A DNA stretch of 64,000 bases from Bdellovibrio sp. SKB1291214 (lineage in GTDB: Bacteria; Bdellovibrionota; Bdellovibrionia; Bdellovibrionales; Bdellovibrionaceae): contig NZ_CP106855.1 in NCBI RefSeq assembly GCF_002209355.2, positions 1,364,001 through 1,428,000 on the forward strand. Direction: 5' to 3'. The notes under the pieces were generated by a model, which did not search any database, had not been told where the DNA came from, and was given only the letters and a program-made list of their open reading frames with translations. The first letter of the stretch is position 1. Each line of letters opens with the position of its first letter. Positions 31,377-41,200 of the stretch are shown piece after piece. The translations under genes were made by a program, and so were the position numbers.

Positions 31377-31988
31377 ATGTCATTCGAACAGCGCATTCCT
31401 ACCATTCTGGAGCTTGGCTTCCGCAAAGAAGCTATCGATCAGCTTAAAAGCTATCTTGATCTTCTTTGGAGCTCCAACGAAGAACTGAATCTTATTAGCC
31501 GCAAAATGACTTTCGATGAGCTTTTGGACAATCACGTTATTGATTGCCTGTTACCTCTTAAATTCTTCCCTCAAGATGCTAAAGCCGTGGCTGATTTTGG
31601 TTCCGGCGGTGGATTGCCCGGCGTGATTTATGCCATTCAATTTCCTGATATTCAGTTTCACCTTTATGAAAAAAGTAATTTGAAACAAAACTTTCTGAAC
31701 AGTTGCAAAAAAATAGCTCCAAACCTAAATGTTCATGGAGAAATTCCTAAAGATCTTGTGAATGTGGATGTTGTCACAGCACGTGGCTTTAAACCTGTTG
31801 ATGTGATCTTAGATGTCAGCCGCAGCTATTATGCAAAAAAAGGAAAGTATTTCCTGTTGAAAGCCCGCAAAGAAAAGATCGACGAAGAGCTATTGCTTGC
31901 ACGCAAAAAGTTTAAAGATCTAAAAGTCGCTATTGAACCGTTGAAGTCCCCAGTGCTGGAGGTCGAACGGCATCTGGTTTTGATCTAA
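31377..31988 (+). CDS. rsmG: 16S rRNA (guanine-527 N7) methyltransferase RsmG
   Basis: The 203-residue product has the GidB layout: NEELNLISRKMTFDELLDNHVIDCL, then motif I DFGSGGGLPGVIYAI, acidic EKSNLKQNFL, VDVVTARGFKPVD and a C-terminal KGKYFLLKARKEKIDEEL strand. It methylates G527 of 16S rRNA with SAM. Its 3' end overlaps a convergent gene by 59 bases, so the last 20 codons are shared on opposite strands. Confidence 0.92.
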   Translation: MSFEQRIPTILELGFRKEAIDQLKSYLDLLWSSNEELNLISRKMTFDELLDNHVIDCLLPLKFFPQDAKAVADFGSGGGLPGVIYAIQFPDIQFHLYEKSNLKQNFLNSCKKIAPNLNVHGEIPKDLVNVDVVTARGFKPVDVILDVSRSYYAKKGKYFLLKARKEKIDEELLLARKKFKDLKVAIEPLKSPVLEVERHLVLI

Positions 31989-32310
31989 GGTTTTCGTAGA
32001 CACAATCTCCATGTTTACCAAAATAGATGACCTTACGGCCCGACAAGTGGATGGTATAACTAACCACTCCACATTCCATCAGCGTTTTTACGAAATCCTT
32101 AAAAGTTAATCGATCCAAATGATTTTCCAAAATCGCCTGACGAATTCCGCCATCATCAAATTGGTCAGCTATTTTACCCTTCAGATCTAGATTGTCGGAA
32201 TAGATATCTCCATCCTCAACGACGAAAATCATTTTTCCTTCCAGAAGATCCACACGGCAATAATCAACCAGTGTTTCCTCCAAAGTTGAAATGAATTCAG
32301 AAAAATTCAT
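31930..32310 (-). CDS. DUF1398-like protein
   Basis: From the ATG at 32310 (AGGAG just upstream) the product has about 126 residues. The section LTFKDFVKTLMECGVVSYTI followed by GRKVIYFGKHGDCVYE matches the DUF1398 pattern (a GV-x-Y-x-h segment followed by an h-x-Y-x-G segment), a family of unknown function related to YbcV. A longer frame starts at 32379 without a ribosome site. The 3' end overlaps rsmG by 59 bases. Expression of both genes could interfere because of the antisense overlap. Confidence 0.65.
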   Translation of the reverse strand: MNFSEFISTLEETLVDYCRVDLLEGKMIFVVEDGDIYSDNLDLKGKIADQFDDGGIRQAILENHLDRLTFKDFVKTLMECGVVSYTIHLSGRKVIYFGKHGDCVYENLRSKPDAVRPPALGTSTVQ

Positions 32311-32415
32311 TGCTCCTGTTGGGGAGGTCAAACCAGATTCATTTTCTTTTTGTGATTCGATGATGATCCTCCTGCACAAAATGGTTATGATCGTTCCTAT
32401 CGATATTTTCAGAAG

Positions 32416-33111
32416 TTATGCTTTGTACAACAAGGCCTTTGTTAAAATCACATGTCCTGCAATCGCACCACCCACGCACACGGGCATTACTAAGAAATAG
32501 GGAATGTGATACAAAAGCAAAAGACGGGGCTCTATATCCCAAGCAAAAGGTAAGGGCGACGACATCACACCGACATAAACTGCATTAAACGCTAGTATAA
32601 TTCCAACGATATTAAAAAACCACACAGCTCCCTTATGACGATTCGCTATGGGGGCAATTACTAAAGCCAAGATACCTGCTAAGACATCAAAATTATATCC
32701 GGTCCACGTCATGGTAAATGGCATAGTTCCTTGCTGGGCCCAACGGTGCAAAATCACTTCAAGAGGCAATCGAAATCCCTGGAATAGCACGAGCGCGGAT
32801 AACGATAAACCCAGTGCCAACCTATTTCCATAAGAGGATAGAGCAACTCCAAACGATACAACCAGCACCAATGTGAAGTAAGCTAAAGCGATCGGATACG
32901 GATAGAATTGAAAGACCTTAGTGTACGTCAGAAAAGTACCAAGTCCTAACCACAGCAATGCTAAGACGCTCGCTTTGATGACTTCACGATTAACAGAAAA
33001 TTCTAAACGTTCACTGACCACACCAACGGCACCGATGAACATGATGCAGATGCCAATCACTACCGCCATAAAGAGCAGCACTGACAGACCTCCGGCGGGT
33101 GTAAAAACCAT
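32416..33111 (-). CDS. polytopic membrane protein of unknown function
   Basis: The 231-residue product has about seven hydrophobic segments: near 5-30, 45-62, 68-95, 98-115, 140-158, 165-185 and 200-225. It is almost without long loops. No transporter or enzyme motif is visible. It lies 15 bases after the quinone-oxidoreductase gene on the same strand and so is probably in one transcript with it. A role in the membrane is all that can be said. Confidence 0.65.
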   Translation of the reverse strand: MVFTPAGGLSVLLFMAVVIGICIMFIGAVGVVSERLEFSVNREVIKASVLALLWLGLGTFLTYTKVFQFYPYPIALAYFTLVLVVSFGVALSSYGNRLALGLSLSALVLFQGFRLPLEVILHRWAQQGTMPFTMTWTGYNFDVLAGILALVIAPIANRHKGAVWFFNIVGIILAFNAVYVGVMSSPLPFAWDIEPRLLLLYHIPYFLVMPVCVGGAIAGHVILTKALLYKA

Positions 33112-33126
33112 AAAGACCTCCGAAAT

Positions 33127-34107
33127 TTAGAGGACGTTCAAAACTATCTTTCCTGTGTGTGCACTTGACTCCATAAGCTCGTGGGCTTCGCGAGCTTGTT
33201 CGAGTTTAAATGTTTTAAAAATCACCGGCTTTAGCCGTCCTTTATTCAAAAGCGGCCAAACATGATCTCTTAAGTTTTTGGCGATACGTGATTTTTCCTC
33301 GACAGAACGAGGACGCAAAGTTGAGCCCGTGATCGTCAGACGCTTTGACATCATTTTGCGAATATCAAAAGAAACGTTTGCACCCTGTAAAGTCGCGATC
33401 TGAACCAAACGCCCCATAGGGGCCAAGCATTCAATATTTCGCGGAAAATATTCCCCGCCGACCATATCCAAAATAACGTCGACACCTCTGCCGCCCGTAG
33501 CGTCTTTAACGGCCGTTACAAAATCTTCTTTCTTATACTGGATTACCTTATCAGCACCCAGATCTAAACAAGGTTGAACCGCTGATTCCTTACCTACCGT
33601 TGTAAATACTTTGGCTCCCATTTGACGGGAAAGCTGAATCGCTGTCGTACCGATTCCGCCAGAGCCACCATGAACTAAAATGATTTCGCCTTTTTTCAAC
33701 TGACCACTTTCAAAAACGTTGGTCCATACAGTGAAAAAAGTTTCCGGCAATGCCGCCGCGTGAACAAAATCTAAATCATAAGGAATCGGTAGACATTGTC
33801 CCTCGGGAGCGACCACGTATTCCGCATAACCACCACCGGAAACCAGAGCACAGACATAGTCCCCTTTACTCCACTGCGTGACTTTGCTGCCGACATCAAC
33901 CACCTCGCCTGAAACTTCCAAACCCAATAAATCTGAAGCCCCTGGAGGCGGAGGATACGTTCCCTGGCGTTGAGCGCAGTCTGGACGGTTAATGCCTGCG
34001 GCATGCACCTTTATTAGAACTTCATTTTCAGCGGGTTTTGGAATCGGACGCTCTGCCACGACAAGAACTTCGGGGCCTCCGGGCTTAGTCATTTCAATAA
34101 CCTTCAT
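33127..34107 (-). CDS. quinone oxidoreductase (PIG3-like, MDR family)
   Basis: The 326-residue zinc-free MDR enzyme has MKVIEMTKPGGPEVLVV at its start, HAAGINRPDCAQRQG, LGLEVSGEVVDVG, then a Rossmann segment HGGSGGIGTTAIQLSRQMGA and GADKVIQYKKEDF. It should reduce quinones or enals with NADPH. The ATG at 34107 is chosen because GAGGT lies upstream; the longer frame to 34164 would add an implausible hydrophobic lead. The likely transcript continues into the membrane protein gene. Confidence 0.92.
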   Translation of the reverse strand: MKVIEMTKPGGPEVLVVAERPIPKPAENEVLIKVHAAGINRPDCAQRQGTYPPPPGASDLLGLEVSGEVVDVGSKVTQWSKGDYVCALVSGGGYAEYVVAPEGQCLPIPYDLDFVHAAALPETFFTVWTNVFESGQLKKGEIILVHGGSGGIGTTAIQLSRQMGAKVFTTVGKESAVQPCLDLGADKVIQYKKEDFVTAVKDATGGRGVDVILDMVGGEYFPRNIECLAPMGRLVQIATLQGANVSFDIRKMMSKRLTITGSTLRPRSVEEKSRIAKNLRDHVWPLLNKGRLKPVIFKTFKLEQAREAHELMESSAHTGKIVLNVL

Positions 34108-34324
34108 CTGCACCTCAGGTATAACCATAAATAAACACAAACCCATAGTAAAGGCTCGTACCAACCTGACAAAACAAAACTTAAAGTTTTAAGGAAGGCC
34201 AAGAATAATAATCAGTTACCCAAAGTGTTGAGGTTCTCCCGTCCTCCGTATGTTAATTATTAAGAATCATGCAAATAAGACAAAGCCTATTGCCTTTTTT
34301 CGTCTTGTGCCTAATATCGGGCCC

Positions 34325-34858
34325 ATGAACATGAACAAAGACCTTATTATCGCATTTGTGTTGGGTATTATGGTTGGCTGGGGAGTTTTTAAATTCACAG
34401 CATCCGATAAATCTCCAGCAGAAACACCAGTTGCTCAAGAAGCACAAGACAACACCGTTAATCAGGCAGATAACTCGGAAGTACCAGGTGGCGATATTGC
34501 TCCCCCTCCACCCTCCCTTCCCGAAAATGGCATGGCAGCTGCGCCATCTGGCGTACCGACTGCGACACCTCCAACGAACTCTGAAGGAATTCATCGCAAT
34601 ATTAATTTGGAGTTAACGGAAGAAGCCGTGGACATGCTTGAAAACAGCATTACCGAGCTTCACCAAGCGGTCACCGTTGAAAGAGACAACGAGGGCTTTA
34701 TTCTTCACTTTGAAAGCAATGATAATTATTTTGCAAGTATTGGGCTTGCGAACAATGATCGGATTCCCTTCACACAATTTGAAGAAATGCGCCAAAACCC
34801 AGAGACTCAAGAACTTGCAAGTCGTATTGAAACAATCCTTTCAAACTTAGAGAAATAA
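34325..34858 (+). CDS. membrane-anchored protein with proline-rich spacer
   Basis: From the ATG at 34325 the product has about 177 residues: one N-terminal membrane helix (LIIAFVLGIMVGWGVFKF), a spacer rich in P, A and Q (PPPPSLPENG) and a C-terminal helical domain of about 75 residues (NLELTEEAVDMLENSITELH). The layout suggests a periplasmic domain tethered to the inner membrane. The domain is not recognised. The gene ends in a strong terminator shared with hmgA. Confidence 0.6.
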   Translation: MNMNKDLIIAFVLGIMVGWGVFKFTASDKSPAETPVAQEAQDNTVNQADNSEVPGGDIAPPPPSLPENGMAAAPSGVPTATPPTNSEGIHRNINLELTEEAVDMLENSITELHQAVTVERDNEGFILHFESNDNYFASIGLANNDRIPFTQFEEMRQNPETQELASRIETILSNLEK

Positions 34859-34859
34859 A

Positions 34860-34888
34860 AAAGGCTCCCTTCGGAGCCTTTTTTTACG
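34860..34888. terminator. bidirectional terminator between the anchored-protein gene and hmgA
   Basis: AAGGCTCC and GGAGCCTT form a stem around CTTC with A-runs on one side and T-runs on the other, so both convergent transcripts end here. Confidence 0.9.
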
Positions 34889-34890
34889 AA

Positions 34891-36174
34891 CTATTTAAAA
34901 TGTTTTTTAAATGCCTGCCAGCAGTCTTGATAATCAGCCTGCATAATTTCTTTACCCATCGCAAAATCACTCACCCGATATGGAGAACGTGATTCAAACA
35001 TGAACGCCATAGTTTGAGAAAGCTTGATCGGTTTTAATTCCGCATTACTGGCTTTTTCAAAAGCATCGACATCGGGTCCGTGTGCTGAATAGAAATTATG
35101 AAGACTGCCACCGCCAGGAACAAAGCCACCAGCAGTTTTTGCGTCGTACTCGCCATAGATCAGACCCATGTATTCACTCATGCAATTGCGATGGAAATAC
35201 GGTGGGCGGAAAGTGTGCTCTGCCACCATCCATCGAGGAGGAAAGATCGCAAAATCCACATTTGCCGTCCCCGGAATTTCACTTGGTGAAGTTAATACTG
35301 TGAAAATGGATGGATCTGGATGATCAAAACTAACTGTATTGATAACGTTGAACTTTCTTAAATCATACTTGTAAGAAACGTAGTTCCCGTGCCAAGCCAC
35401 CACATCAAGAGGTGAATGAGTCATTTCGGCAGACCAAAGCTCACCGGCGAATTTTCCGATCAATTCAAATTGACCTTCCAAATCTTCAAATGCTGCTTTG
35501 GGAGTTAGGAAGTGACGACGGTGCGCCAAACCATTAGCACCGATGGGTCCGAGCTCGGGTAAAACAAAAGGATGACCAAAGTTTTCACCAACATAACCCA
35601 TGCATTTACCAGAGCCCAGCGGGTTCAACTGAAACTTCATACCTCTTGGAACCACAGCAATTTCACCAGGTTCTGCTTCAATCACGCCCACTTCGGTTTT
35701 TAACTGAATAGCGCCAGCTTGAGGCACAAACATGAACTCTGCATCAGCGTTCATGAAATAACGTTTCTCCATACCTTTATCAAAAGCATACAGATGAACG
35801 TGAATACCATTATGGTGTTCAACACCACCAGCTCCACAGACAGTGCGCAATCCATCGACGAAGTCCTGACCTGAACCAGATGTAATCGGATTCCATCGCA
35901 TTTGGTTTGGATTCATGTGTTGAGGTTTTGAAAAAGTTTTTGCAGTCAGATCTTTCATCGGTTTGAAAGCTTTGTGCATCACGGATGGACGAATACGATA
36001 TAGCCAAGAATACAGATTAGAATGACGTGGAGCTGTGAAAGCAGAGCCGCTTAATTGTTCCGCATAAAGTCCCAATGAAACTTTTTGTGGAGAATTTTGA
36101 TCAACTGGCAAAGCACCTGGACGAGCTTCCGATGAAAAGTGATTTCCGAATCCTGACAAATATTGATTTTCCAT
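34891..36174 (-). CDS. hmgA: homogentisate 1,2-dioxygenase
   Basis: The 427-residue product is full length and starts YLSGFGNHFSSEARPGALP, typical of the family. Iron-site motifs are visible in the C-terminal half: FRPPYFHRNCMSEYMGLIYG, with His-His-Glu in order, and FYSAHGPDVDAFEKAS. It opens the ring of homogentisate to maleylacetoacetate, the central step of tyrosine and phenylalanine breakdown. The two following enzymes, a FAH-family hydrolase and maleylacetoacetate isomerase, are encoded 8-11 kb away, so the pathway is complete in the window but not an operon. Confidence 0.96.
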   Translation of the reverse strand: MENQYLSGFGNHFSSEARPGALPVDQNSPQKVSLGLYAEQLSGSAFTAPRHSNLYSWLYRIRPSVMHKAFKPMKDLTAKTFSKPQHMNPNQMRWNPITSGSGQDFVDGLRTVCGAGGVEHHNGIHVHLYAFDKGMEKRYFMNADAEFMFVPQAGAIQLKTEVGVIEAEPGEIAVVPRGMKFQLNPLGSGKCMGYVGENFGHPFVLPELGPIGANGLAHRRHFLTPKAAFEDLEGQFELIGKFAGELWSAEMTHSPLDVVAWHGNYVSYKYDLRKFNVINTVSFDHPDPSIFTVLTSPSEIPGTANVDFAIFPPRWMVAEHTFRPPYFHRNCMSEYMGLIYGEYDAKTAGGFVPGGGSLHNFYSAHGPDVDAFEKASNAELKPIKLSQTMAFMFESRSPYRVSDFAMGKEIMQADYQDCWQAFKKHFK

Positions 36175-36312
36175 AGGCCATGATAATCAGGTTTCACCTA
36201 CCAAAGTCAATAACTGCCGACCACTCCCACCCCGGGTCGAGAGCCAGTGATAAAACACAGTGCGACGTTCCGCCGTCATCAGCAGTAACCTGAACAGGAA
36301 TGGAGGTCCCAA

Positions 36313-36888
36313 ATGAAACATTTAAAACTGGCTTTCGCGGCCGTCCTTTTATTGTTTTCGGTTCAATCGATGGCGGCAGGATTTTATTTTGAACCCGGCG
36401 TATTTTACGAAAGTGGTAAAGCCACTGTTGATCTGGATGAATCCGAGGCTACAACAAAAGGACTTGGAGCGGATCTTAAGTTAGGGATGCACTTCGTGGA
36501 TAGCATGCTGTTTGTGGCACTTGATGGAACCTATTCAAAACCTAAATTCAAACATGATAACACCGGTTACGAAGCCGATGCTGTTTCAAGCACCTACGGC
36601 GGGGTGATCGGCGTGCAGACTCCCCTTTTGGGTTTACGTCTGTGGGCTGGTTATGTTTTCGGCGGAACCTTAGATCCCGATGAGAGTGGCGTATTCGATG
36701 TAAAATTCGAAGAGGCCTCTGGACCGAAAGTGGGAGTGGGAATAAAAATTTTCGTCGTTGCCATTAACTTTGAGTATATGGATCTGAAATACAAAAAAGG
36801 AACCGGCAACTGGGGTTCCTTCCCAAGCCTTGATGATTTCGGAAACAAGGTCAGCATGGTCAGCCTTAGTATTCCGTTTATGTTCTAG
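36313..36888 (+). CDS. outer-membrane beta-barrel protein
   Basis: A signal peptide (LAFAAVLLLFSVQSMA) precedes a 170-residue mature part with about eight amphipathic strands. It ends in an aromatic residue (LSIPFMF), the usual signature for outer-membrane assembly. The composition is rich in G, Y, F and D. It is of the small porin-like or OmpA-barrel class; the ligand is unknown. AGGAATGGAGG lies just upstream of the start. Confidence 0.8.
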   Translation: MKHLKLAFAAVLLLFSVQSMAAGFYFEPGVFYESGKATVDLDESEATTKGLGADLKLGMHFVDSMLFVALDGTYSKPKFKHDNTGYEADAVSSTYGGVIGVQTPLLGLRLWAGYVFGGTLDPDESGVFDVKFEEASGPKVGVGIKIFVVAINFEYMDLKYKKGTGNWGSFPSLDDFGNKVSMVSLSIPFMF

Positions 36889-36890
36889 GG

Positions 36891-37781
36891 CTACTTGATC
36901 AGATCCTGCGCGTTCTTCCCAAGATCGAGCAGGATCTTTCTAACCGGATCAAAAGTTTGATCCGTGCAGTCTTTAAAATTTGTGATGTGATAAAGCTTAC
37001 GTAAAGTCTGCTTACCGTCAGGAGCCTCCGAAAAACTTTTCAGAGCTTGGACAAGCTTCATTTGTAACTCAAGTGGAAATCCTGCACGAAATACAACAGG
37101 GTCACTTGGAATAGAACCCGTCATCGCTATGATTCTTACTTTATCAAAAACATCTGGATACTGAGTTGCCACCAGCTTCCGGGCATCTTGAGGCTTACCA
37201 TCCTCGGGCGGGGTGTGATAAGTAGCGCCCGCATCCACTTGCCCCTGATAGACCATAGAGACCACGCTATCATGTTTTCCGGCGAAGACGATGTCTTTGG
37301 GTTTCACCTGAGCGTCTTTCAATAATTTTGCAGGCAAGACATAACCAGACGTCGACGCCGGATCAACGTAAGCGAATTTCTTTCCGTTGATATCCTTAAC
37401 AGATTTTATTTTTGGATCTTTAGCGATGATCTGCCCCCGGTATTCGGAGCGACCATTATTCTCACCAATTAAAACTGCATTCGCTTGATACTTGTCATGG
37501 GCCAAAATATATCCAAAGGTATTAATGATCGCAAAATCAACGCGCTGTGATCCTAAGCCCTCAATAACAGCGACGAAATTTGATGGAACTTGCACCTTCA
37601 CTGTTAAGCCAGTTTGACTGCGTATCCACTTCTCCAAAATTAGACCGTTTTCCAATAAAACAGCTGCATCTTGTCCAGGAACTAGAGCAAAATGAATGGG
37701 ATTTTGCTCTGTCCCCAACTCTTGTTTTGAGGTGCAGGAAAGAATCGAAATCAGGAATAAAAATACGAGTATTTTCTTCAT
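36891..37781 (-). CDS. PhnD-like substrate-binding lipoprotein
   Basis: The 296-residue product (ATG 37781, GAGG upstream) has lipobox SILSC and a periplasmic-binding fold of the phosphonate/phosphite PhnD type: FAIINTFGYILAH, SVKDINGKKFAYVDPASTSG and VYQGQVDAGATYHTPPEDG. No ABC permease or ATPase gene is nearby. Instead it diverges from Hpt, hybrid-kinase and response-regulator genes. It may therefore present its ligand to the kinase, as PhnD-like proteins do in some sensing systems. Ligand unknown. Confidence 0.88.
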   Translation of the reverse strand: MKKILVFLFLISILSCTSKQELGTEQNPIHFALVPGQDAAVLLENGLILEKWIRSQTGLTVKVQVPSNFVAVIEGLGSQRVDFAIINTFGYILAHDKYQANAVLIGENNGRSEYRGQIIAKDPKIKSVKDINGKKFAYVDPASTSGYVLPAKLLKDAQVKPKDIVFAGKHDSVVSMVYQGQVDAGATYHTPPEDGKPQDARKLVATQYPDVFDKVRIIAMTGSIPSDPVVFRAGFPLELQMKLVQALKSFSEAPDGKQTLRKLYHITNFKDCTDQTFDPVRKILLDLGKNAQDLIK

Positions 37782-37907
37782 CAAGTCAGCCTCACAAAGA
37801 TTGTGCAGAGTGGAATTTACTCTTGATATTAAATCTATGCAATAAAGGCCTTTCTAAACTAAATTTTATTGTAAAGGCCCCTATGAAAAAGGATAACCGA
37901 CTGATCT

Positions 37908-38216
37908 ATGGCAAAAATCAAAGTAGAAATCGACGCTGATCTTCAAGATTTGATTCCTCAGTTTACTGAGAATCGCAAAAAGGACATCCAAGCCCTCGAA
38001 GAACTCATTTCTAAAAATGATCTTCCGGCGATTGCGGCGCTAACTCACAAAATCAAGGGCGCCGCCTCAAGCTATGGATTCATGCAATTAAGCGAAATCG
38101 CAGCACAAATGGAAAAGCTTTCGAAAAACAACGAGTCTGCTCAGCTGGCAGGTCTGGCTCAAGACATGAAGGCTCACTTTGAAAGTATCGAAATTCAATT
38201 TGTTCCGATGTCATAG
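37908..38216 (+). CDS. histidine phosphotransfer (Hpt) protein
   Basis: The 102-residue helical protein has the Hpt motif LTHKIKGAASSYGFMQLSEI, with the phosphate-accepting His at residue 47. It lies 6 bases before the hybrid histidine kinase gene, and the downstream response regulator completes a His-Asp-His-Asp relay on one transcript. It would pass phosphate from the receiver of the kinase to the stand-alone regulator. Confidence 0.88.
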   Translation: MAKIKVEIDADLQDLIPQFTENRKKDIQALEELISKNDLPAIAALTHKIKGAASSYGFMQLSEIAAQMEKLSKNNESAQLAGLAQDMKAHFESIEIQFVPMS

Positions 38217-38222
38217 GCGATA

Positions 38223-41200
38223 ATGACAATCAGGGTTCGAATACTCCTCTTTACACTGCTCATCGTTACCGGAGCCATGATCGCAGCCGGAACCATGGGC
38301 TATAAAGTGGGTACTTCATCACTTCAAAGCGGACATTCGGAACGTTTAGTACAAATTAGGTTGAATCGCGCCCAAGCTTTAAAAACGGATATCGAAAACC
38401 TAGGTAACAACCTTTTAGTTGCTGCCGAAATGGCCCGCGTCCGTGATTCTGTCATTTCATTTCACGCAAATCTTAAAAAAATCAACGATAGCGCGTCAGA
38501 CTCCAATCAGGGTAAAGATTTACGCATCGTCAACACGTTCTATCAAAATAAACCTGGGTTCGAAGAAGAAAAAAATATTGCCGCCCGCTTAAACAGACCT
38601 GCCTTGGTTTTGCAGTCTTTGATATTGCAAGAGGCAGAACGTAACGAAAGCACTCCTCGCAACGTCACAGCCTTAAAAACAGCTGATCCCTACGGCTACT
38701 TTAAAACTCACGGTGATATCCATACCTTTATGTCAGACTATGCGGATCGCTTCCAAATGGCTGACGTGTTGATGATTGATAAAGACGGCGTCGTTGTATA
38801 TTCCGTACAAAAAGGATTAGAGCTAGGTGCAAATTTAAATACTGGAATTTTCAGTGCGACCCGCCTGACGGACGTTTACCGTTGGTCGCAGAGCGCCCCC
38901 CCACAGACGTTCCGCTTTTTTGATTTTGCTGCCTTGTCTGGAGTTTTACCAGAATACGTTTCGTATATCGCTGCGCCGATTTACGATCAGAAAAATTACG
39001 TCGGTACTTTGGTATTCCAAATTGGCTTGGATCGTTTTGATCAAATACTTAGCGATAATTTCCAATGGAAGCGTTCGGGATTGCGCGAGACTGGCGAAGT
39101 CATCGCCTTTGGTTCCGACGGATTTATGCGCAACAACTCGCGGCTGAATTATGAAAATCCCATCGAATTCCAAAAACAGTTTGTAACCTCCAGCAATAAG
39201 TCCCAAGCCGCTCAGACAATTCAAGCTAATGGAACGACGGCTATGTCCGTCAGCCTTCCACAAGATAAAATTCGTCATTATCTTCGTAACGAAGACATCA
39301 TTGAGACAGGAAATGATTACCTGAATGCCGTCAGCCTTATGTCCATCGGGAAAGTACAGCTCCCTGGTGGCGTTGAATGGGTATTAGTAGCTAAATCAAA
39401 TTTCAATGAAACAACCGGGCCGATTAATCACTATCTAATTATCTTTGTGATCATTGGTACGTTCTTTTTAGTGATTTCACTGGTTATAGCGTTCTTCTTT
39501 TCAAAACAATTGACTCAGCCACTAAAATTCTTGCACACGAAAATCAATTCTCAAGGATCAAAAATTCAAGAAGTGAATTATAGCTCTCAAGATGAATTTT
39601 CAAATATCTTTAAGGACTATAATAAACTTGTGAATTCGTTCAGCCAAGAGCAGCAAGAAAAACTTGTTCTGGAACAGGTTGTGCGAACGCTTAACAAGGT
39701 CATGTTCATGATCGAAATCTTGCCAGGATTTAGCGGAGATACCAAAGCCATCATTCGTAAATCTAATGAAATCGCCAACGAGCTGATCGGTACACCTGAG
39801 GCCTCATTGATCGGTTCGGATTTATCACTATGGTTGGAATTTGACTTAAAAGATTTAATCGACCAACACCGCACTGAAGCCTACTTGAAATGTCTGTCGG
39901 GAGAACGCATTCCTCTGGCTGTGACAAAAGTTCCTATGAATAACGTCACTGGTCGCGAAAGATTCGTTATCGTCGGAGATGATTTGCGCTGGAAGCTTGA
40001 TGCCGAACGCGAACTTCGAATGAAGGAAGATTTGCTTAAGGCTTCTCAGGCCATTTCGAAAACCGGCTCCTTCAGGTGGGATTTCCGCACAGGTAAAATG
40101 ATCTGGTCAGACGAGCAGTTCAAACTTTTGGGGCTTAATCCGAATGAAGTTCAACCAAGCTATGACTTATTCAAAGCGATGGTACACCACGAGGACGTGC
40201 ACATTCTAGAAAACGCTTTAAGACAAGCGGGTTCTGGTGTGCGTGAGTTTCATTTTGAAATTCGTGTTCGCCGCGCTGATACCCATGAATTTATTTGGAC
40301 GAATCTTATGGGATTAACAGAGTACGACGACAAGAAAAGTCCGTTATGCACATGGGGTATTAATCAAGATATCACAGTGATGAAAAAGGCCGAGCATGAG
40401 CTCATTTCTATAAAAGATGAAGCCTTGAAATCTTCCCTAGCGAAATCGCAGTTCCTGGCCCACATGAGTCACGAAATCCGCACTCCGATGAATGCGATTA
40501 TGGGTATGGCCGAGTTATTGAAAGATACCAAGCTCGATCCCGATCAACGCTACTATTTGACGATTTTCCAGAAGGCCAGCGACGTATTGATGACCTTAAT
40601 CAACGATATCTTGGACCTTTCTAAAATCGAGGCCGGTGAAGTTTCAATTGAAAACATCTCGTTTGATTTGCACAAGATGATGGCAGATGTTCAGGAAATG
40701 ATGCGTCCTCGTGCGCAACTTAAAGGGGTCGATTATTCCTTTGAAATTGGTGCAGGCGTAAATTCTCATTTAATGGGTGATCCAACAAAATTACGTCAAG
40801 TATTGATTAATTTAGTCAGCAATTCCATCAAGTTCACAGAGCGCGGAGAAATCAAGGTCTCAGTCCTTAAAAACCCGACTAAAAAAGATAGCCTCATGGT
40901 CAGCGTCAGCGACACCGGGGTTGGTATCGCTGCTCATAAGCAGCATTTGATTTTCCAGAAGTTCTCGCAAGCGGATAGCTCTATTACACGTCGATATGGC
41001 GGAACGGGGCTGGGTCTGGCAATTTCTAAAAGCCTTGTGGAACTTATGGGGGGACAAATTTGGTTCAAGAGTCGTGAAAACGCCGGGACGACGTTCTTCT
41101 TTACGGTGCCTTATCGTGAACAGAGCCCGGGTCTGATGATGATTCCTAGTTCTTACCCCGACTCTCACCTGCTTTCATTCGCTGATAAAATGGACCCGCG